Shown here piece by piece: positions 59,546-64,000 of a stretch of 64,000 nucleotides of DNA. The stretch covers positions 310,001-374,000 of the forward strand of contig NZ_JAVQHL010000001.1 of NCBI RefSeq assembly GCF_032670585.1, written 5' to 3'. Positions within the stretch are counted from its first letter, which is position 1, and every line of letters begins with the position of its first letter. The position numbers and the translations under genes are program-made. The notes beneath the pieces are model-generated. The model had not been told where the DNA came from. It worked only from the letters and a program-made list of their open reading frames with translations, and searched no databases. The stretch comes from Ostreiculturibacter nitratireducens. Lineage in GTDB: Bacteria; Pseudomonadota; Alphaproteobacteria; Rhodobacterales; Rhodobacteraceae.

Positions 59546-60486
59546 TGGCCCCTCCTCTTTCCGCTGGCCGCCGCGACGATGGCGATGATGATGACCCCCG
59601 TCATGATCAGCCGGACGCCCGCGCCGAGCCCGTAGGAGTTCAGCATCGAAACGATCAGGAACATGAAGAGGGCCCCGGCCCAGATCCCCGGCACGTTGGA
59701 ATTGCCACCAGCGATCGAGGAGCCGCCGATCACCACAACCGCGATCGACATCAGCAGATATTCCGTGCCCATGTTGAGCGCCGCGCCACCGGAGAAACAG
59801 GACAACAGGAAGCCGCAGAACGCAGCCATGACGGCCGAAATGATGTAGGTCGCCGCCCGGACCGCATCGACGGGAACACCGCTCAGCCGCGCCGCCCGAA
59901 GGTTCTGCCCGACGGAGGACAGCCAGCGCCCGTAGATGGACCGTTCGAGCAGCACCCAGAAGACCACGGCGAGGATGATCGCCATCAGCGCAACGTTCGG
60001 AATGCCAAGTGTGCGTTCGGTGGTGAATTCGGCCAGCGACGGCGGAGGCTTGATGCGCAGCCCGCGGTTCGACCAGATCGCCAGGGACTGGTACAGGAAG
60101 GACGCCGAAAGGGTCGCGATGATTGGCGGGATGCGAAGAAGCCGGATCAGCGCGAAATTCGCGGCCCCTGCCCCTAGCCCGATCCCCAGCGCCACGGCGA
60201 GCCCGGCAAGTTCGGTCCCGGGCACGGTGTTCATGTATTTGAGCGACAACGTCCCGGCGAGTGTCATCGTCGCGGGGATCGACAGGTCCACGTTGCCGGG
60301 ACCGAGCGTGATGACGAACATCTGGCCAAGGCCGACAAAGACGGAGAAGGACGCGAAGGTCATGGCGGCGACAAGAAGCCCAAGCCCGGCGCGTCCTTCC
60401 ATCAGGGCAAGGGTGCCAGCGAAGGCCAGCGCCGCCGCCACAAAGGCCCAGAACCAGGGGCGCATGACGATCGAAAGCGCACTCAT
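59542..60486 (-). CDS. Sugar ABC transporter permease (RbsC family), second subunit
   Basis: A 314-residue inner-membrane permease with 8-10 hydrophobic segments, of the ribose/xylose type (BPD_transp_2). The family motifs ITLGPGNVDLSIPATMTLAG and VVVIGGSSIAGGNSNVPG are clear. It starts at ATG 60486, overlapping the other permease by four bases. The frame is open far upstream but only as a shadow of that gene. It probably forms a heterodimer with the gene before it. Confidence 0.9.
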   Translation of the reverse strand: MSALSIVMRPWFWAFVAAALAFAGTLALMEGRAGLGLLVAAMTFASFSVFVGLGQMFVITLGPGNVDLSIPATMTLAGTLSLKYMNTVPGTELAGLAVALGIGLGAGAANFALIRLLRIPPIIATLSASFLYQSLAIWSNRGLRIKPPPSLAEFTTERTLGIPNVALMAIILAVVFWVLLERSIYGRWLSSVGQNLRAARLSGVPVDAVRAATYIISAVMAAFCGFLLSCFSGGAALNMGTEYLLMSIAVVVIGGSSIAGGNSNVPGIWAGALFMFLIVSMLNSYGLGAGVRLIMTGVIIIAIVAAASGKRRGQ

Positions 60487-61406
60487 GTCGATGGCCCCCG
60501 CGAAATGACGAGCCTTGCGGCCAGCACCAGGATCAGGATCGCGCCCTGCGCGCCGATCTGCCAGTCGGGCGAAAGGCGAAGGAACGACAGGAAGCTTCCG
60601 GCAAGGGTAAGCGTCAGCGCGCCGATCACCGCGCCGATGGGCGACACGCGGCCGCCGGTGAACTCGCCGCCGCCGAGGATCACGCCGGCAATGGACAGGA
60701 GCGTGTAGCGCAGCGCGATGTTCGCATCCGCCGAGGTCGTCAGGCCGACGAGCGTCATTCCCGACAGCACCCCGAACAGCCCGGCCAGTCCGTAGGCGGA
60801 CGCCTTGAGCCAGACGACCGACCACCCCGAACGCACCACCGTCCGCGCGTTCCCGCCGACGCCGCGCAAAAGGACGCCGAAGGCGGAGCGCATGATGACG
60901 ACATGCGTGACGACCGCGATCAGCAGGCTCGCTACGATCGCCATCGGAAGAACGGGCGGCTTCGACGTCATGAGCCCGCGAAGCCAGTCCGGCGAAGAGC
61001 CGCCGGGGGACGGCAGGATCAGCACCGCAAGCCCTCCCCAGACGAAGGACATGCCAAGCGTCACGACGATTGCCGGCAACTGGCGCAATTGGATCAGAGC
61101 ACCAAGCCCCGCATAGACGACTACCGCCCCGGCAAGGATCGCGTAGCCGAGCACCGGAGTGTCATGAACGAAACTCGCCGTGACGCAGGCCGCGAAACTC
61201 ACGAAGGTGCCCACGGACAGGTCGATGTCGTTGACCATGATGATCATCATCTGCGCGATCGTCGCGAGCGCGATCGGGACCGCGAGATTGAAGAGAAGGT
61301 TTATCCCGAAGTAGCTCATCGCCCGCGGCTGGAGATAGAACACCGCGCCGAGCAACAGCACCAGGGACACGACAGGCAGCAGAGTGCGCGCATTGATGGC
61401 TATCAC
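60483..61406 (-). CDS. Sugar ABC transporter permease (RbsC family), first subunit
   Basis: A 307-residue inner-membrane permease of the ribose type. The family motif MVNDIDLSVGTFVSFAACV is near residue 56, and SIAGVILGGGEFTGGRVSPIG is the conserved cytosolic loop. The start is GTG 61406, which overlaps the ATPase stop (GTGA). It is followed directly by the second permease. Confidence 0.9.
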   Translation of the reverse strand: MIAINARTLLPVVSLVLLLGAVFYLQPRAMSYFGINLLFNLAVPIALATIAQMMIIMVNDIDLSVGTFVSFAACVTASFVHDTPVLGYAILAGAVVVYAGLGALIQLRQLPAIVVTLGMSFVWGGLAVLILPSPGGSSPDWLRGLMTSKPPVLPMAIVASLLIAVVTHVVIMRSAFGVLLRGVGGNARTVVRSGWSVVWLKASAYGLAGLFGVLSGMTLVGLTTSADANIALRYTLLSIAGVILGGGEFTGGRVSPIGAVIGALTLTLAGSFLSFLRLSPDWQIGAQGAILILVLAARLVISRGPST

Positions 61407-62890
61407 GCGTGTTCCTCCTGCATCTCGAAGGACGCGGCAAGAATGTTCTGTTCCGTGATCTGGTCGCCCGTCAGCTCGGCCGAAATCGCCTTGTTGCGGA
61501 ACACGAAGACCCTGTCACAGAGGCAGGTTTCCTCTGTCTCCGTCGAATACCAGAGGAACGTGCGTCCCTTAGCGGCTTCCGCGCGGATCATCTCGTAGAC
61601 CTCATGCTTCGTGCCGATGTCGACCCCGCGCATCGGGTCGTCCATCACGACGACAGGCGCGTCGGAGGCGAGCGCGCGGGCGAAGAGAACCTTCTGCTGG
61701 TTGCCGCCCGAAAGCGACAGGATCGGATTGGCGACATCGTCGGTCCGGATGCCGATCCGGGCCTTCCAGTCCGCGGCGAGCTGCTCTTCGCCGCCGCGGT
61801 CGATCAGCCCCAGCCGCGTAAGCGCGCGCAGCGTGGCCAGGCTCGCGTTGGCCCGAATCGACCAGAGCGGCATCAGCCCATCGCGCACCCTGTCACCCGC
61901 CACGAAGACGACCTTCGGAGACCGCGCGGCATACCAGCCGGAGCTTCGCGCCATGTATAGCCGCGCAAGAGCCTCCGCCTGGCCATGACCCGCGAGCCCC
62001 GCAAGGCCGACGATCTCGCCTTCGCGGGCCCGGATGCCCTCGGGGGACGAAAGGATCTCCGCCCCCAGTTCGGTCCGCCGGACGACCTTCGGGCGGTCCT
62101 TCTTCTCTTCCTCGTCCGTGGCGACATGGCCCATCGCATCGACGAGTTGCCTGCGCGTGAACCCACCGGCGGCCCGATCCTCGGTGATCTTGCCGTCCTT
62201 CATAACGACGATCCGCGAGGAGACCGTGAACACCTCCCCCAGGAGGTGCGAGATGAAGATGACTGCTCCGCCTGCCTTGCAGAAGCGCTTCACATGATCC
62301 AGCAGCTGCGCCGCGATGCTCGCGTCGAGGGACGAAGTCGGCTCGTCGAGGATCACCAGCCGCGCCGGCGTGTCGCCCTCGGAAAAGCCGATAGCGATTT
62401 CTACCATCTGGCGTTCCGCGAGCGTCAGGTCACCCACGGTCCCGCCGGGATCAATCGTGTGGCCGGGAAAGACCGCGTCGAGCGCCTCGGCGATGCGCGC
62501 GCGTGCCACCGCGCGCCATCCGGTTCCGCCGAGGTCATGCTGCGGTATCCGCAGGTTCTCCAGCACGGTGAGGTTCGGGCAGAGGGAAAGCTCCTGGAAG
62601 ACGCTGCGCACCCCTGCTGCGCGGGCGGCCGCCTGGCCTGAAACGCTGGCGTCTGCGGGAAGGTCGTATTCGATGTCTCCCTCGGTCGGCGCCATCCCGC
62701 CGTTCACGAGGTTGACCAGCGTCGACTTGCCCGCGCCGTTATGCCCAACCAGCCCGACGCATTCGCCGGGCCGGATGGAGATGGTAACGCCATCGAGCGC
62801 GCGGACAGCTCCGAAGAACTTCCGCACGCCCGAGAGGGCGACGACCGGCCGGTCGGGAGAAGTGGCGGTCATGTTGTCTGCCGTAGTCAC
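61403..62890 (-). CDS. Sugar ABC transporter ATPase with two nucleotide-binding domains (RbsA type)
   Basis: A 495-residue duplicated ABC ATPase. The first half has Walker A GHNGAGKST, signature LTLAERQMVEIA and Walker B LVILDEPTSSLD. The second half has LSGGNQQKVLFARAL and VVVMDDPMRGVD, with a degenerate Walker A (GLAGLAGHGQAEA), usual for the RbsA second domain. The start is GTG 62890 with GGGGGAGAAC upstream. It follows the binding-protein gene after 52 bp. Ribose, xylose, galactose and relatives are possible substrates. Confidence 0.92.
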   Translation of the reverse strand: MTTADNMTATSPDRPVVALSGVRKFFGAVRALDGVTISIRPGECVGLVGHNGAGKSTLVNLVNGGMAPTEGDIEYDLPADASVSGQAAARAAGVRSVFQELSLCPNLTVLENLRIPQHDLGGTGWRAVARARIAEALDAVFPGHTIDPGGTVGDLTLAERQMVEIAIGFSEGDTPARLVILDEPTSSLDASIAAQLLDHVKRFCKAGGAVIFISHLLGEVFTVSSRIVVMKDGKITEDRAAGGFTRRQLVDAMGHVATDEEEKKDRPKVVRRTELGAEILSSPEGIRAREGEIVGLAGLAGHGQAEALARLYMARSSGWYAARSPKVVFVAGDRVRDGLMPLWSIRANASLATLRALTRLGLIDRGGEEQLAADWKARIGIRTDDVANPILSLSGGNQQKVLFARALASDAPVVVMDDPMRGVDIGTKHEVYEMIRAEAAKGRTFLWYSTETEETCLCDRVFVFRNKAISAELTGDQITEQNILAASFEMQEEHA

Positions 62891-62942
62891 GTTCTCCCCC
62901 CGAACTGGCCGGTCACGGATTCGCGGCGATCACGCCTGCGCG

Positions 62943-63959
62943 TCACATCGCGTCCGCGATCACCTTCTGCGCGTCCTCGAGGGTGTATTCGACATTCGCG
63001 ACACCGCCCTCGGGCGTGGTTTCGAGCGACGCGTCCAGCGTGTCCTGCGTGATCGTCAGGAACGGAACCGTCAGGTCCTGCGGGACGGTCGCACCGTCGA
63101 GCACCTGCTGGGCGACCCAGAAGGCGAGCGTGCTGACGCCGGGGGCGATCGAAACCGACATGGTTTCGTAGCCGTTCGCGTCACGCTGTTCGGCCCACCA
63201 CTTCAGTTCGTCCTGGCGGTTGCCCATCACGATGATCGGCATGTCGCGCCCGGCTGCCGCGATCGCCTGCGCCGCGCCGTAGCCGTCGCCGCCCTGGGTC
63301 ACGACGCCCACGATCTCCGGAAGGCTCGGCAGGATACCGGCGACGGCTTTCTGGGCCACGTCCTGAGCCCAGTCGCCATGCACGGAACCGACGATCTCGA
63401 ACTGCGGGAATTGCTCGACACCGGCGTGAATGCCGGCAGAGATCTCGTCATCCACGAAAACCCCGGCCAGGCCGCGAATCTCGAGGAGGTTGCCGCCATC
63501 GGGCAGGCGACCAGAGAGGTATTCGACCTGCACGCGGCCCATTTCGCGGAAGTCAACGGCGATGCGATAGGCGCAGGGCTCGGTCACGATCCCGTCGAAG
63601 GACACGACGACGATCCCGGCGTCGCAGGCTTCCTTCACAGCGCCGTTGAGCGCCGTCGGCGATGCCGCGTTCAGGACGATCGCGTCATAGCCCTGCAGGA
63701 TCATGTTCTGGATCTGGGCGGCCTGCTCGGTCGCCTGGTTCTCTGCGGTCGTGAAGGCGTCCGCCGCGGCGACAGTGCCAGCAGACACCGCCTCGCTGGT
63801 CACCTTTTCCCAGCTCTGCAGCATCGCCTGCCGCCAGGAGTTCCCGGCGTAGTTGTTGGAAAGAGCGATCCGCTTGCCGGACGTGTCGGCCATGCCCTGA
63901 ACGGGCGCGAAGAGGGCCAGAAGCGTGACAGCTCCCAAAAGCTTTGACGTGGTATTCAT
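62943..63959 (-). CDS. Periplasmic sugar-binding protein (Peripla_BP_4 type)
   Basis: A 338-residue precursor with a signal peptide (MNTTSKLLGAVTLLALFAPVQGMA, cut near residue 24). The mature two-lobed fold begins KRIALSNNYAGNSWRQAML and contains QIQNMILQGYDAIVLNAASP and VVSFDGIV, typical of ribose/galactose-type binding proteins. Aromatic and acidic residues for sugar stacking are present, but the sugar cannot be named. The start has GGGAGGTAAC upstream. It is the first gene of the operon that ends with the lactonase; its promoter should lie just beyond 63960, at the window edge. Confidence 0.9.
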   Translation of the reverse strand: MNTTSKLLGAVTLLALFAPVQGMADTSGKRIALSNNYAGNSWRQAMLQSWEKVTSEAVSAGTVAAADAFTTAENQATEQAAQIQNMILQGYDAIVLNAASPTALNGAVKEACDAGIVVVSFDGIVTEPCAYRIAVDFREMGRVQVEYLSGRLPDGGNLLEIRGLAGVFVDDEISAGIHAGVEQFPQFEIVGSVHGDWAQDVAQKAVAGILPSLPEIVGVVTQGGDGYGAAQAIAAAGRDMPIIVMGNRQDELKWWAEQRDANGYETMSVSIAPGVSTLAFWVAQQVLDGATVPQDLTVPFLTITQDTLDASLETTPEGGVANVEYTLEDAQKVIADAM

Positions 63960-64000
63960 GTTACCTCCCAGAGCGCTCCTGCGCGCTCATTTTGCGTGCG

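Noticed and set aside
1..64000. tRNA, rRNA, CRISPR arrays, insertion sequences, prophage
   Set aside because: I looked for TPsiC-like GGTTCRA arms, spaced direct repeats, transposase motifs and terminal inverted repeats by eye and found none that hold up; a dedicated scan would be needed to exclude small RNAs.

Overview
The window is GC-rich chromosomal DNA, almost fully coding, from an alphaproteobacterium of the Rhodobacterales (Rhodobacteraceae/Roseobacter type). This rests on the gene order ntrB-ntrC-ntrY-ntrX-trkA-trkH-hfq-hflX, the fused ispDF gene, the DUF6456 and DUF6477 proteins, an NtrC that lacks the sigma54 contact loop, and a perfect CtrA-type site. I saw no rRNA, tRNA, CRISPR array, insertion sequence or phage gene.

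Layout. 1-9.8 kb: the 5' part of mfd, a small membrane protein, hemB, a SYLF lipoprotein, a beta-hydroxyacid dehydrogenase and a penicillin-acylase-family hydrolase. 8.3-19.2 kb: one long minus-strand block with two nitrogen two-component systems, K+ uptake (trkA, trkH), hfq and hflX. 19.5-24.3 kb: isoprenoid precursor synthesis (ispDF), pgpA, a CinA-type amidase, amtB, a COQ10-like protein and hpt. 24.3-32 kb: a LysR regulator divergent from cytochrome c' and a diheme cytochrome c, a homocysteine methyltransferase, lipA, the DUF6456/DUF6477 pair and an MttB-family methyltransferase. 32.2-39.7 kb: guaA, an ABM protein, an EamA transporter, a FadL-like porin, an unknown P-loop ATPase, metA, ppk2 and a TetR regulator. 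39.7-47.2 kb: a polyamine-type ABC transporter without a local binding protein, an MFS protein with a His-rich tail, an aldehyde dehydrogenase and glpK.

47.2-52.7 kb is a polysaccharide module: a 680-bp upstream region with a perfect CtrA site, then tightly coupled uxs, a GalE/Uxe-like epimerase, a processive family-2 glycosyltransferase and a secreted GH26-like glycanase, closed by an 18-bp hairpin. It probably makes and trims a pentose- or galactose-containing surface glycan.

53.5-58.4 kb is the most unusual block. Three overlapping genes encode a Cys-rich 2-hydroxyacyl-CoA-dehydratase-like protein, a tandem two-domain ASKHA activase with four conserved-position cluster cysteines, and a DUF2229 protein. 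An FNR/FnrL-type box lies upstream at class II spacing to a possible -10. This looks like an oxygen-sensitive, ATP-driven low-potential electron-transfer system of unknown substrate. 58.6-64 kb holds a ribose-type sugar ABC transporter operon ending in an SMP-30/gluconolactonase gene.
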